Source: Craterostigma plantagineum (lineage: Eukaryota; Streptophyta; Magnoliopsida; Lamiales; Linderniaceae). From it: a stretch of 64,000 nucleotides of DNA. Below are positions 1 through 10,597 of this stretch, piece after piece. The notes beneath the pieces were generated by a model. It made no database searches and was not told where the DNA came from. It saw only the letters and a list, made by a program, of their open reading frames with translations. Numbering within the stretch: position 1 is the stretch's first letter; each line of letters begins with the position of its first letter. Location: the NCBI GenBank assembly GCA_027422505.1, contig JAPQWV010001386.1, positions 1 through 64,000 on the forward strand, written 5' to 3'. The position numbers and the translations under genes were made by a program.

Positions 1-1130
1 TACATTCGAGAAATGCTAAGTGAGTACAACATGGCCTATTTGCACAAGCTGGTAAAGAATGTCAAATAACTTTGGTTGGTCGACCGCAGCTAATCCCCAA
101 TCATCGTCATCTGCAATATTGCCTGACCGAGGTGCGGCCTTGGTTCAACAACTTCGTGAGACCCTATCCGAACTTTGCCCCAAGCACTACCAACTCCATC
201 AGACAAACTATACTTGGAGAAAGCGGTGCTGCCTTCTTGGAGATTCTTATCCCCGGCATTGAATGACCGTGAGCCACTACTGTCATTATTCCCCCAATAA
301 CTATCGTGGACATACTTGACATGAAGAAATATGCCCCGTGCATCGCAAGTGATGCTATTTGGAGTATCTAAAGAAGTAAACACGTCAACTAGCAAGGCGT
401 GTCTTGAAAAGGTGACAACTCTGTTTATAAGGGAGGGATCTGGATTACCATGCCTTGGACGGCATTTGCCACTACTGTCATATATAAAAGTTGAATAGGG
501 TATTTACTGCAATGACACGTCAGCAAGAATTTCCCCTCCAAACCAATCAGAGTCCTCCACGCATGCCCGTAAAATCTTATTATGTCTACGTTCGTTGTAC
601 TACTGTTGAACATTGCTCCAACCCTTGGTTTGTTGCTAACGTGTCGTGCTAGGACGCAACCTTTTCACTTTAGATAGCATTCTCCGTCTCTACCTATTTT
701 GTTCATCCGTTATTTGCATGCACAATATTCGCATGTTAACAATAATAACGAAAAACGCGCTTGCTATAATATCCAATACTCGCAAGACTGTTATCATTTT
801 TGAGAGAATACCATCAGGCAAAGCTTCAGGTCTATCAATGTTGAGTTTTCGATTTCATAAGTTGTATTTATTAGCCATCTACTGATCATACTGTACAATG
901 AACAATCGTGTCTACCGAGTAACTGAAAGGGCTATTTACTTTGTGGTATCGATCATGTTACACTGGTCAAATAAAAACAGAATGGTATCGATCATGGCAC
1001 ACCGGTCAAATAACGGTCGTAACCACCATTTGATGTTCAACCAGCATCGATCATGCTATTTATTTGTATACATGCCATCTATATATACTTGGGATGAAAA
1101 AACTCGTGCATCGCACGGGTCCAAGCCTAG
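1..1130. other. Unclassified left-edge DNA, possibly the tail of a degraded Helitron
   Basis: No open frame here looks like a known protein. The longest is about 100 codons on the minus strand (90-395) and has no recognisable motif. The segment ends at 1130 in a hairpin plus CTAG with T following, as expected for a Helitron 3' end, so the simplest reading is a non-autonomous or heavily degraded Helitron whose 5' end lies outside the window. No Rep or helicase motif was seen. This is an inference from one terminus only. Confidence 0.3.
944..1013 (+). repeat. Imperfect direct repeat, two 31-bp copies 39 bp apart
   Basis: Positions 944-974 and 983-1013 match except for four substitutions near the middle. 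Both start TGGTATCGATCATG and end GGTCAAATAA. A third partial match with ATCGATCATG lies near 1045. The repeats sit just inside the Helitron-type end. Confidence 0.6.
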
Positions 1131-1131
1131 T
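1105..1131 (+). mobile_element. Helitron-type 3' terminus
   Basis: A perfect short hairpin, CGTGC-ATC-GCACG (1105-1117), is followed 9 bases later by CTAG (1127-1130) and then T. Helitrons end in a short GC-rich hairpin followed by CTRR and insert next to a host T. Here the hairpin, its distance to the end and the final CTAG|T all fit. The matching 5' TC end was not located. Confidence 0.55.
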
Positions 1132-1552
1132 ATTTTATAAATTCAATTTTATAAGTAAGAAACAATATATTTGATGTATTTATGGGATATAAGATATCTA
1201 TATTTATATCTTTGTATAATGTGTATCATATTAGTATAAACCATAATTAGTAAGAATAAATGTAATATTTCTAATAAATAAATTGCAATTTCTTTAAAAT
1301 ATTTAGGCTCGCCAGGCCGGACGGGCTGGGCTGGCCCAAGCCACGGGCTTGGCCTAAGATCCATATGCTCGAAGTAAATCGGGCTGGCCCGAGTCGGCCA
1401 ATAATTGTCGGGAGGCACGGTAAATTCGGGTCGGGCGGGCTGGCCTGTCCAACTTTCAGCTCTAAGACCATCTCCAATCGAAAAGCTCAAATTTTCAGCT
1501 CTAAGACCATCATCGGCCGAAATCTCATTCTCAAACTCGATCAATTCACAAT
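1131..1552. other. AT-rich spacer, then GC-rich hAT-like subterminal sequence
   Basis: 1131-1300 is AT-rich with no gene. From 1307 to 1450 the sequence turns into GGC/GCC-rich words (GGGCTGGCCC and relatives), typical of hAT subterminal regions. A 19-bp repeat, TTTCAGCTCTAAGACCATC, occurs at 1454-1472 and 1493-1511. It may be the remnant of another hAT or MITE end; no terminal inverted repeat pair or target duplication was found. Confidence 0.4.
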
Positions 1553-1574
1553 TAGACCTGGGTTTTGGGCCAGG

Positions 1575-1760
1575 CCAACCCGGAACCGGCCCAAAAACCG
1601 GCCCATGAAACCGGTCCAGAACCGGAAACGGTAGAACCGGTTCTGGAACCGGTAACCGGCCCAGTTAAAATGAACTGGGCCGGTTCGGGGAACTCGGAGC
1701 CGTGGATTACCGGTTCCCGTTCTCGGTTCCGGTTCCGGTTCGGAACCGGAATCTGATCCG
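1575..1760. repeat. CCGG-rich subterminal repeat tract
   Basis: A low-complexity tract made of alternating ACCGGTTC, GGAACCGG and CCGGCCC words on both strands, able to fold on itself. It lies just inside the presumed left end of the hAT element, where these elements usually carry clustered transposase binding sites. The function is inferred from position only. Confidence 0.55.
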
Positions 1761-2088
1761 GCCCAACGGCTGCTCTTCAATTTTTTTTTTATTCTATAAA
1801 CCCTAAAAATTACCATTTCCCCCAAATGATAAATCTATAAATACCACCTCATTTTAACCATTTTAACTCACAATTACATCCAAATCCCTCCCTCTCTCTC
1901 TCAAAAAATTCTCTAAAAATCATCTTTATATTAATATTTAATATTATTAGCAATAATAATTATTTTATTTACACTACTACACACTCACTTATTATTACAA
2001 ACAAATATAATTATTATTTTTATATTATAAAATACTACAGCGCGACTACAAGAAGGAAGCAACAACCGCGTGGTCGGCAGTCTAAGGT

Positions 2089-4008
2089 ATGGAATTTTTT
2101 GATTTAGAAATGGATAAAAATAATCCCGTTGTAGGTACCGCTTATTGCAAAATGTGCCGCCATCCCTACACAATTAAGACCGGACCAAATCAAGGTGGGA
2201 CGGGCTCCATGAAAAAACACCTTCAGAGGGCGCATACTTTCGGGGACGATCTAGAGCCATTAGGAATCGAACCCCGACAACAATAAATAAACGTAAGTAC
2301 GGGTAGAATTTTGTTATTACTAGAGAAATTTCTAAAAGAGCCTTAGTTAAATTCGTAGTAATGTGTGAAGAACCCTTTTGCATTGCGGAAAGTGAAGCGT
2401 TTATCGAATTTACGAGTACGATACAACCCGGATTCCATAACGTGACCCATAAAACCCTTAGGAAATATGTCTTAGAATGTTTTAAGGAATATCAGTCTAG
2501 CTAATTAGTCATTTAGCAAACATTTCGTGTAGGATTAGTTTGACTACAGATATTTGGACTAACATTACGTCGCAATCTTATTTAGTCATCACCCGCCCAT
2601 TGGATAGATGAAACATGGACTATGCAAAAACGTATTCTTTCTCGGGATCCCTAGATTCGCAACATAGCGCCACTACTATATCGAACTATGTGTTGAATGT
2701 CGTTAACAGATATAGTATTCAAGATAAAATTATGTCTATCACATTAGATAATGCTAGCGCGAACAACGTAGAGATCGGGATCCTTCGTAGACATCTTAGG
2801 TTACCCTTAGACGGCCGATTACTACATGCTAGGTGCGCTTGCCATATAATTAACTTGTGTGTGCAATGTGCTTTTGATGAAATTTTGGGAGATATTGTAG
2901 AAAAATTAAGGTGATAGGTAAGTTACTTCGGGAACGCCGCTACGGAACTTCATGGAAGCAAACCGTCCTTGCCGCCGGCCTCACATACAAGAAGTTTCCG
3001 TTGACAGTCCCGACTAGGTGGAACTCGTTTTACCACCTCCTCAGCACCTTCATGCGCTACAATGACTTGTTGACGGCTTTTTGGAACGAGTTCGTAGTCG
3101 GCAACAACTCCAGGTATGAATTACGACAAACTGATTGGGATATTGCAGGTTTGGTCGTGTCCATACTTGAAGTGTTCAGCGAGGCCACGGAGAAATTTTC
3201 CGGAGTTCACTACCCGACGTCCCCATTGTTCATCCCGAACCTCTTCGCGATGTGCTACAAGTTCGTGGAGTATCGCAGTAGTCCATACTTGGGTGGTTTC
3301 ATCCAAAACATGGAGAAGAAGTTCCGGAAGTATTGGGAAACCATCCCAATAGTCCACGGTTTGTCTGCCTTACGCGACCCTAGTTGCGGTGTTGATACAT
3401 TTGATATTTTTTTCGATTATTATGCTCAATTTCTTGGAAAGAAAGTGGACGACCAAAAGGCGTCAATTCACGATTCTCTCCAAGAACTTTTTCTGTTTAT
3501 GCAGCTGAGCAGAGAAACAGTGGGAGCAACCCGTACCAGCGACGTAGTCGGTTCGTCGGAAGGAGGCGGCGGCCCAATGGGACTACTACGAAGATTGAAG
3601 GCACAAAAGACGAAGACCAAAACGCGTGCGTCGGGGTCGACCACTAATGAGATCCAACTCTACGTGAGCCACAACTTCCAGACTCCTGAAGACTTCGACG
3701 TTTTGGCCTGGTGGAAGTCGAACGCGACACTTTATCCGACTCTATCCACCGTCGCTCGAGACGTTATAGCCGTGCAAGCGTTTAGTGTCGCCTCCGAGTC
3801 CGCCTTCTCTACATCCGGGCGAATTATCGGCGACCGACGCGCGAGCCTTAGCCCGGCTTCCCTCGCAATGCTAACATTATTGAAGGATTGGTATTTGGCC
3901 GAATCGAAGAACCCACAGGAGAACGCCGTCGACGAGTTCCGTTCTTCCAGTTCGGACGAAGACGGAGAGGCCTCGAACAAAGTTTTAGTTAATAGTCAAG
4001 TCAAATAA
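2089..4008 (+). pseudogene. hAT transposase (RICESLEEPER-like), frameshifted
   Basis: The family binds transposon ends through an N-terminal BED zinc finger and cuts with an RNase H-like domain. Visible in order: a BED finger (2089-2286: CKMC then HLQRAH); a middle part with TTDIW, the usual first catalytic aspartate region, in a different frame (about 2330-2610); TLDNASANN with the next acidic residue and RCACHIINL (2615-2914); and a 365-codon C-terminal part (2911-4008) ending in the dimerisation motif SVASESAFSTSGRIIGDRR. At least two frame changes (near 2290 and 2630-2910) and in-frame stops near 2500 break it. Upstream codons suggest the true start lies before 2089, with one base lost from a T run at 2095-2100. 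Not expected to make an active transposase. Confidence 0.85.
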
Positions 4009-4481
4009 ATTGTATTTTTTTATGTTCTTTTTATTTCGAATATTTTTTTTCTTTTTTGTAATTTTTAGGTAGTTTCTTTTCTTTTATTTTTTTGTAATTT
4101 TTAGGTAGTTTTTTTTTACTTTTGTAATTTTCTTATCTTTTTTTTTTTTTTTTTTTTGGAATAAAATTTTCGGATATTTTTTAAAGAATTTTCTCAAAGT
4201 AAATGGGCTCATTTGGGTTAACGCAGGTTGGGTTAGGATTCGATATTTCAACCCGTTTAAGTAAGCATGTCATGTTAGGGTTGAAGTTTTCAACCCGTTT
4301 ATCAAACGGCTTGGACACGCCAACCCGATTTGTTTACCACCCTTAATATTAATGCATTATGTGCTTAAAATTCTTAATATTGATAACCATACAATCTAAT
4401 TAACTAAGCTCGATGGATTTTGTTAGATTGCAAATTGGTGAATTGGAATAGCAAAAGTTTTTAAAAAAAATAATAATAAAT
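4009..4481. other. 3' part of hAT element, then AT-rich flank
   Basis: 4009-4160 is very T-rich, including a run of about 20 T. 4200-4345 holds the GGGTT/AACCC-rich right end of the hAT element. 4346-4481 is AT-rich host or older repeat DNA up to the copia target site. No gene is seen. Confidence 0.5.
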
Positions 4482-4486
4482 GTCAA

Positions 4487-4656
4487 TATTATAAATAAAT
4501 AAGGTATGGATGCCCATGATTGGTTAGATCTATGTTTATTTTATTTGTTAGAATTTGATTGGTTGATTGGTGTAAATGTTGGCCTATAAATATGGCCTCA
4601 TATTGCTCATTTGAGTGAATGAAGTAATACAATTTTTTTTTCTTGCAATCACACGT

Positions 4657-4698
<42 letters not shown>

Positions 4699-4716
4699 AT
4701 ATAATATTTTATAAAC
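4487..4716 (+). repeat. 5' LTR of copia element
   Basis: It starts TATTATAAATAA directly after GTCAA and contains CCTATAAATATGG (about 4583), a TATA-box-like word, and an (AT)18 microsatellite before its end near ATAAAC. It matches 10238-10465 almost base for base. The end is uncertain by 2-3 bases because this copy has ATAAACG where the 3' copy has ATAACA. Confidence 0.9.
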
Positions 4717-4972
4717 GTTATCAGCACGAGACTCTAACCGACTACGCCGATCTCCGTCGACGACGCTAATTTCTGCCGAAGATTTATACGGGCATAATTA
4801 AGGTATAATAATTTTATTTCATATTTATAACAATATTATACAAATTTAAAATATATATACAATATACAACAAAATGTCATATTCCGACTGGTTTCGCGGA
4901 ATACCGTCAAAATCTAATTGATGGGAGGTCCAGATTTCGAATCCCAGCGGTGGCCTATTAATTTTTTTTCTT

Positions 4973-5165
4973 CGACTAGCTTGGTTCGGTTTGTCCGACT
5001 AGCTCGGTTCGGTTTATCCGACTAGCTTGGTTCGGTTTGTCCGACTAGCTTGGTTCGATTTATACCGCCTATCATGTGATGGTTTGTACCACCTGATATG
5101 TGCTGGTTTATACCGCCTAGATGTGCCGGTTTGTACCCGCCTGATATGTGCGGGTTTGTAACGCC
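4973..5165 (+). repeat. Two tandem repeat blocks in the copia leader
   Basis: Block one (about 4973-5055) repeats CGACTAGCTTGGTTCGGTTT about four times with a period near 22-23 bp. Block two (about 5060-5165) repeats words such as TGATATGTGCTGGTTTGTAC and CCGCCT about four times with a period near 27 bp. Both lie in the untranslated leader between the primer-binding position and gag, where packaging and translation signals of retroelements are usually found. That role is inferred. Confidence 0.6.
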
Positions 5166-5311
5166 CGCCAGTAACTACTTCTGATTATATATTCGAAATA
5201 ATTGGCTATACCGACTATATTTTTCGAATATTATTTTTGTAAAGATTAGTTTTGCATGTAATATTTTGTTATATTATCATTGTTGAAATGTTTTTTGTAT
5301 TTTATAGTAAT

Positions 5312-6346
5312 ATGACGAATTTGGCGAGCCTTGAGTTTGTTGCACTCGATATCGCTGGCCGAAATTATCTATCGTGGGCACTAGATGCCGAAATTCATTT
5401 GAAAGCAAAAGGTCTAGGTGATACCATCAAACCGACCAATGCAACATCCGAGCAGGACAAGGCGAAGGCAATGATTTTTCTTCGCCACCACATTCATGAA
5501 AGTCTCAAAATTGAGTACTTAACAGTGAAAGACCCGAAAGACTTGTGGAAAAATTTGGAAGATCGGGATAACCACTTGAAAACTGTAATTCTCCCAAATG
5601 CAAGGTACGAATGGGTGAATTTACGCTTGCAAGATTTTAAATCGGTAAGCGAATATAATTCTGTTGTTTATAGAATTACTTCTACACTGAAATTATATGG
5701 AAAAACTATTACCGATGCAATTATGTTGGAGAAAACGTTCACCACGTTTCATCCATCAAATGTTATTCTACAACAGCAGTATCGAGAGAGAATTTTGAAA
5801 AGTACTCAGATCTTATTTCTTGCTTACTATTGGCTGAGCAAAACATGAGTTGCTGATGAAAAATCATGAATCCCGACCGACTGGTGCTGCTGCACTCCCT
5901 GAAGCGAATATCAATGGAATAGTATAATGGACGTGGTCCGGGGGGGACATCGCGGTCGTGGACGTGGCCGTGGCCAAGGTCGTGGTCGTGGCCGGAATTA
6001 TCATAGTGGTGGTTATCAATATTTTCGTGGTGGTTATCATAATTATCGTGGCGGTCATCAAAATCTTTCCCAGAAGAAGAAAGTTTATGACAGTAAAAAT
6101 GAAAAGAAGCAAACTGAACAAAAAGGGAATGGCGAACAATGTTATCGATGCGGTGGTCCCGGTCATTGGTCCCGCACTTGCCGTACGCCCCAATACCTTG
6201 TTGAGCTGTATCAAGAATCAAAGGGCAAAGGAAAGAAAACTGAAACGAACTTTGTTCAGGGTACAATTGCTTCAACTTCTGGTGTTAATGAAGAAGGTGT
6301 TAATTTCGACGCCGACGATTTTCTGCTCATCAATGAAGAAATTTAA
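5312..6346 (+). pseudogene. copia Gag, frameshifted
   Basis: The capsid-like part begins at ATG 5312 (MTNLASLEFVALDIAG) and includes DLWKNLEDR and EYNSVVYRITSTL. It continues past the Gag conserved core until the frame is lost near 5795. Homology resumes in another frame and ends with a glycine/histidine/arginine-rich stretch and a CCHC zinc knuckle, CYRCGGPGHWSRTC (about 6139-6180). Gag packages element RNA into virus-like particles. I chose 5312 over the upstream ATG at 5252 because the residues before it look like leader sequence. At least two one-base indels separate the parts. Confidence 0.85.
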
Positions 6347-6601
6347 CCTGCTATCATTTTATAATTTAAATGCTTTATTATTGTGTGCTTTGGTGTGTAT
6401 CGTTCGAAAGTTATCGTTATGTTTGCTATGATTGTTATTTGGATGTCATTCCTGTGTTTGCTATGTATCGTGTGTTTTCAATAATTTCGTTATGTTTGCT
6501 ATGATTGTTATTTGGATGTTATTCCTGTGTTTGCTATGTATCGTTTGTTTTCAATAATATGTATTAATGATAATTATATGTTTGTTTATTAAGGATTTTA
6601 T

Positions 6602-6952
6602 ATGATGGACGCGAGCATGCGCAATCAAGAATTATGTCTTGCGGACTGTGCAACGACTAATACAATTCTGAAAAATAAGAACTATTTCGAGCATCTTGAT
6701 ATGAAAGAAATCAGTGTGATTACTATATCGGGTAGCACAAATATAATTGAAGGCTCCGGAAGAGCTAATATATTATTGCCCAGCGGAACAAGGCTGATTA
6801 TTGAAAATGCCTTATATTCCCCTAAGTCTCAAAGAAATTTATTAAGCTTTAAAGCGATTCGAAATAACGGATATCATGTTGAGACTGCACAAAAGGGAGA
6901 TGTTGAATATTTTCACATTACGAAAGTGATTTCTAATGAAAAAGAATCATAG
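6602..6952 (+). pseudogene. copia aspartic protease region
   Basis: This 116-codon frame includes CLADCATTNTILKNK, which occupies the place of the active-site region in this copia group, and ENALYSPKSQRNLLSF, the usual post-active-site block. It is separated from Gag by about 250 bp of broken sequence containing a duplicated TGTTTGCTATGATTGTTATT word (6420 and 6492), and from integrase by a stop after KESS-like sequence near 6950. The family matures the Gag-Pol polyprotein. Confidence 0.7.
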
Positions 6953-7039
6953 AAATATTACCGTCTTTTAACTCTGGGCTATACTACACATATCTTCGAA
7001 CAATTGAATCATATGCTATCCAAAGGTTTACCAATGACA

Positions 7040-8301
7040 GTACGTTTAATGTTTGGCATGACCGGTTGGGCCATCCCGGTACAACTATGATGCGAAAAAT
7101 AATTGAAAATTCACGCGGACATTTGTTGAGGAACCCGAAGATTCTCCAGTCTAAAGAATTAATATGTATTGCTTGCTCTAAAGGGAAGTTAATTATTCGA
7201 CCATCCCAAATGAAAGTAAAGACCGAATCTATTGCATTTTTGGAGCGTATACATGGCGATATTTGTGGACCGATACATCCATCATGTGGACCATTTAAAT
7301 ATTTCATGGTATTAATTGATGCATCAAGTAAATGGTCCCACGTATGTTTATTATCTACGAGAAATGTGGCATTTGCAAGATTACTTGCTCAGCTGATTAG
7401 ATTAAGAGCACATTTCCCAGATTATCCGATAAAGAAAATACGTTTTGATAATGCTGGTGAATTTACTTCCAAGGCATTTAATGATTATTGTATGTCTATC
7501 GGTATCGATGTCGAGCATCCCGTGCCACATGTCCATACACAAAACGGTCTTGCAGAATCGTTGATTAAACGCCTGCAATTAATTGCAAGGCCATTGTTGA
7601 TGAAGTCGAAACTTCCGTCGTCTTGTTGGGGACATGCTATATTACATGCAGCAGCACTAATCCGCATCAGGCCAACAAGTTATCATAATATCTCCCCGTT
7701 ACAAATGGTTTATGGTCAGGAACCAGATATTTCTCATCTAAGAATTTTCGGATGCGCAGTATATATTCCAATTGCACCACCACAACGCACAAAGATGGGA
7801 CCTCAAAGGAGGTTGGGAATATATGTCGGTTTTGAATCTCCATCAATTATAAAATATTTTGAACCCTTAACTGGAGATCGATTCACGGCCAGATTTGCTG
7901 ACTGTCACTTCGATGAAACAAATTTTCCGACATTAGGGGGAGAAAAGAAACAGTTGGAAAGAAATATTAGTTGGAATGAATTATCGCTAAATCATTATGA
8001 TCCTCGAACAAAAGAATGTGAACTAGAAGTTCAAAAGATAATTCATTTACAAAGCTTAGCGAATCAATTGTCAGACAGTTTTGCTGACCCAGAAAGAGTG
8101 ACAAAGTCGCATATTCCAGCTGTTAATGCTCCTGCTAAAATTGATGTTCCTGCAGAACAAACAGATAATGCGATTGAGCTTAAACCACAACTGAAGCGTG
8201 GTAGGCCCTCTGATTCCAAAGATAAAAATCCTCGTAAAGAAAAGGAGCAAATAATAAGAATTGTCCAATCGAGGATTCATCGACTAAAGAAGAGTCGATA
8301 G
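7040..8301 (+). pseudogene. copia integrase, mostly open
   Basis: The zinc-binding region is seen as LGHP (before the 7066 ATG) and CIACSKGK. The catalytic core shows HGDICGPI, IRFDNAGEF and NGLAESLIK, giving the D, D and E residues of the DDE integrase triad. The C-terminal part has LRIFGCAVYIP and LGIYVGF, conserved in copia integrases. The 411-codon frame is intact to 8301 and is the best preserved part of the element. It inserts cDNA into the genome. It lies in a pol whose flanks are frameshifted, so it is unlikely to be made from this copy. Confidence 0.88.
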
Positions 8302-8458
8302 GCATAAATGATGATAAGAATGAAAGTCAGGTACCTGAACAAATTGAAAATATGACAATGAAGAGATCTCGATCAATTACGCCCATAATGGAATAAGATG
8401 GAACCGAGATGAAGTCAACGTTGACGATAAATTCTCATTTAACGTAGCGCTACAAGAA

Positions 8459-10091
8459 ATGAATGAGATTAATGAAAATGAGGATCATGAACCAAGGTCT
8501 GTAAAAGAATGCAGACAAAGAAATGATTGGCCAAAATGGAAAGATGCAATCGATGCTGAATTAAAATCACTTGAGAGACGAAAAGTTTTCGGACCCATAG
8601 TCCGTATACCAGAGAATATAAAGCCGGTTGGATATAAATGGGTTTTTATCAGAAAGAGAAATGAAAAGGGCGAAATTGTGAGATACAAAGCCCGGCTTGT
8701 TGCACAAGGTTTTTCGCAAAGACCTGGTATTGATTATGAGGAGACATATTCTCCTGTGGTGGATGCAACAACTTTTCGTTATATAATAAGTCTGGCAATA
8801 CGTGAAAAACTCGATATGCGTCTAATGGATGTTGTCACTGCATATTTATATGGCTCACTTGATAGTGACATTATATGAAGCTTCCTGAGGGATTTCAGTT
8901 GCCTGAAATTGAAGGCCCCGTGATGAGTACTCAATTAAACTGAACAAATCGCTTTATGGATTAAAGCAATCTGGGCGTATGTGGTATAATCGTCTAAGTG
9001 AATATTTATTGAAAGAGGGATACAAAAATGATCAAATTTGCCCTTGTATATTTATGAGAAGATGTAGAAATGATTTTGTCATCATAGCAGTGTATGTTGA
9101 TGATATTAATATAATTGGAACTCGTGAAGAGTTATCAAATGCCGTTAATTGTTTGAAAAAGGAGTTTGAAATGAAAGATCTCGGAAAGATGAAATTTTGT
9201 CTTGGCCTGCAGATTGAATATTTGAAAATGGAATATTCGTATATCAAGAAACATATACGAAAAAGGTATTGAAAAGATTTTACATGGATAAAGCTCATCC
9301 GTTAGATACTCCGATGGTTGTTCGATCTCTAGATGTGAATAAAGATCCGTTCAGACCTCGAGAAAATGATGAAGAATTGCTTGGTACTGAAGTACCATAT
9401 CTTAGTGCCATAGGAGCACTAATGTACCTTACGAGTCATACGCGACCTGATATAGCGTTCTCTGTAATTTATTGGCAAGATACAGTTCGTCACCAACTCG
9501 TAGACATTGGAACGGTGTTAAACGAATTTTTCGATACCTTAAAGGAACAACTGATTTGGGATTATTCTATTCAAATGAGTCCAGGTCAGATCTAATCGGA
9601 TATGCAGATGCTGGTTTTCTATCCGACCCACATAATGCTCGATCGCAAACGGGTTACCTATTTACATATGGTGGAACCGCTATTTCTTGGCGTCTGTTAA
9701 ACAAAGTTTAACCGCCACATCATCTAATCATGCGGAAATTTTAGCGATTCACGAAGCTAGCAGAGAATGTGTTTGGTTACGATCAATAATCCAGCATATA
9801 CGACAAACCTGCGGGTTATTATCGGAAAAGTTAGCTCCGACGATCTTATATGAAGATAATGCCGCATGTATTGCTCAGTTAAAAGAAGGTTACATCAAAG
9901 GCGATAGAACCAAACATATATCGCCTAAATTCTTCTATACGCACGACCTTCAGAAGATCGGCGAAATTGACGTACAACAAGTTCGATCAAGTGACAACCT
10001 CGCAGATCTGTTCACAAAAGCGCTACCTCCAAGATTATTCGAAAAACTTGTAGATTTAATTGGACTCCGAAGGCTCAAAGATCTTGAGTAA
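8459..10091 (+). pseudogene. copia reverse transcriptase and RNase H, frameshifted
   Basis: The reverse transcriptase starts in one frame (8459-8878; KARLVAQGFSQRPGIDY). One base is lost near 8870, and it continues in 8940-9272 with the catalytic YVDD at 9093-9104. Another frame change near 9240 leads into 9269-9595 and 9472-9711, and RNase H ends in 9687-10091 with ESREC-type and YEDNAACIAQ motifs. At least four frame changes are present. The standard RNase H acidic residues (YADAG, NHAEI, YEDN) are all still readable across frames, so decay is recent. Confidence 0.88.
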
Positions 10092-10237
10092 TGTTTACAT
10101 CAGGGGGAGACAATATACGCTGCACTCTTTTTTCCTTCATTAGGTTTTTATCCCACTGGGTTTTTCCTAATAAGGTTTTTAACGAGGCAGCTAATATAAT
10201 CAGATGAAAATATTTTGTAATGGGCATCCAAGGGGAG

Positions 10238-10409
10238 TATTATAAATAAATAAGGTATGGATGCCCATGATTGGTTAGATCTATGTTTATTTTATTTGTT
10301 AGAATTTGATTGGTTGATTGGTGTAAATGTTGGCCTATAAATATGGCCTCATATTGCTCATTTGAGTGAATGAAGTAATACAATTTTTTTTTTTCTTGCA
10401 ATCACACGT

Positions 10410-10447
<38 letters not shown>

Positions 10448-10465
10448 ATATAATATTTTATAACA
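10238..10465 (+). repeat. 3' LTR of copia element
   Basis: It follows the purine tract AAGGGGAG (10230-10237) and ends ATAACA directly before the GTCAA duplication. Its outer end lies 132 bp from the TOM9-2 start codon and its TATA-like word points toward that gene. Confidence 0.92.
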
Positions 10466-10470
10466 GTCAA

Positions 10471-10597
10471 TACATTTTATATTTTTCCTTGATAAATTAA
10501 CCAATATTATTACCGAAACAAAGGGTTGCCCTTAATCTACTTTGCATTGCATCAATTACGCAGACAAACCCTAAGCTAAAAAAGGCCAGAAAGAAAA
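10471..10597 (+). promoter_or_regulatory. TOM9-2: Remaining proximal promoter/5' UTR of TOM9-2 with telo-box
   Basis: Only 127 bp lie between the copia target duplication and the TOM9-2 ATG. The stretch contains a telo-box, AAACCCTAA (10566-10574), a word common upstream of plant translation and mitochondrial biogenesis genes. No clear TATA box is seen near it, apart from the copia LTR's own at about 10334. Promoter function now probably depends on this stub plus LTR sequence. Confidence 0.55.

Larger units (their letters stand above)
1553..4345 (+). mobile_element. hAT-superfamily DNA transposon, degraded
   Basis: The element carries a broken hAT transposase (2089-4008). Its left side starts near TAGACCTGGGTTTTGGGCC at 1553, followed by a CCGG-rich tract (ACCGGTTC and GGAACCGG words, 1575-1760) and an A/T-rich leader. 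Its right side has repeated CAACCCG and GGGTT words and ends near TTTACCACCCTTA at 4345. The two ends do not form a matching inverted repeat and no 8-bp duplication was seen, so the limits are approximate and the two ends may belong to different hAT copies. Confidence 0.6.
4482..10470 (+). mobile_element. Complete Ty1/copia LTR retrotransposon with GTCAA target duplication
   Basis: The element is bounded by 5-bp direct duplications GTCAA (4482-4486 and 10466-10470) and by two LTRs of about 230 bp (4487-4716 and 10238-10465). The internal order gag - protease - integrase - reverse transcriptase - RNase H is diagnostic of Ty1/copia. The LTRs start TATTATAA rather than TG but end in ACA on the 3' side. 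They are nearly identical, differing mainly in a T run (9 versus 11) and an AT run (18 versus 16 units), so the insertion is young. The polyprotein frame is broken many times. The sequence at the primer-binding position (4717-4730, GTTATCAGCACGAG) is not the standard initiator-Met site. Confidence 0.92.

Noticed and set aside
1553..4345. Calling the hAT ends a matched terminal inverted repeat pair
   Set aside because: The left TAGACCTGGG and the right TAAGGGTGG (minus strand) do not match and no 8-bp duplication was found.
4925..4960. tRNA-like B-box (GATTTCGAATCCC) in the copia leader
   Set aside because: The flanking bases do not form a T-stem and no A-box or acceptor stem is present at the right distance.
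5763..6275. His/Asp-rich minus-strand open frame opposite copia gag
   Set aside because: It is the antisense of the glycine/arginine-rich Gag tail and has no independent support.
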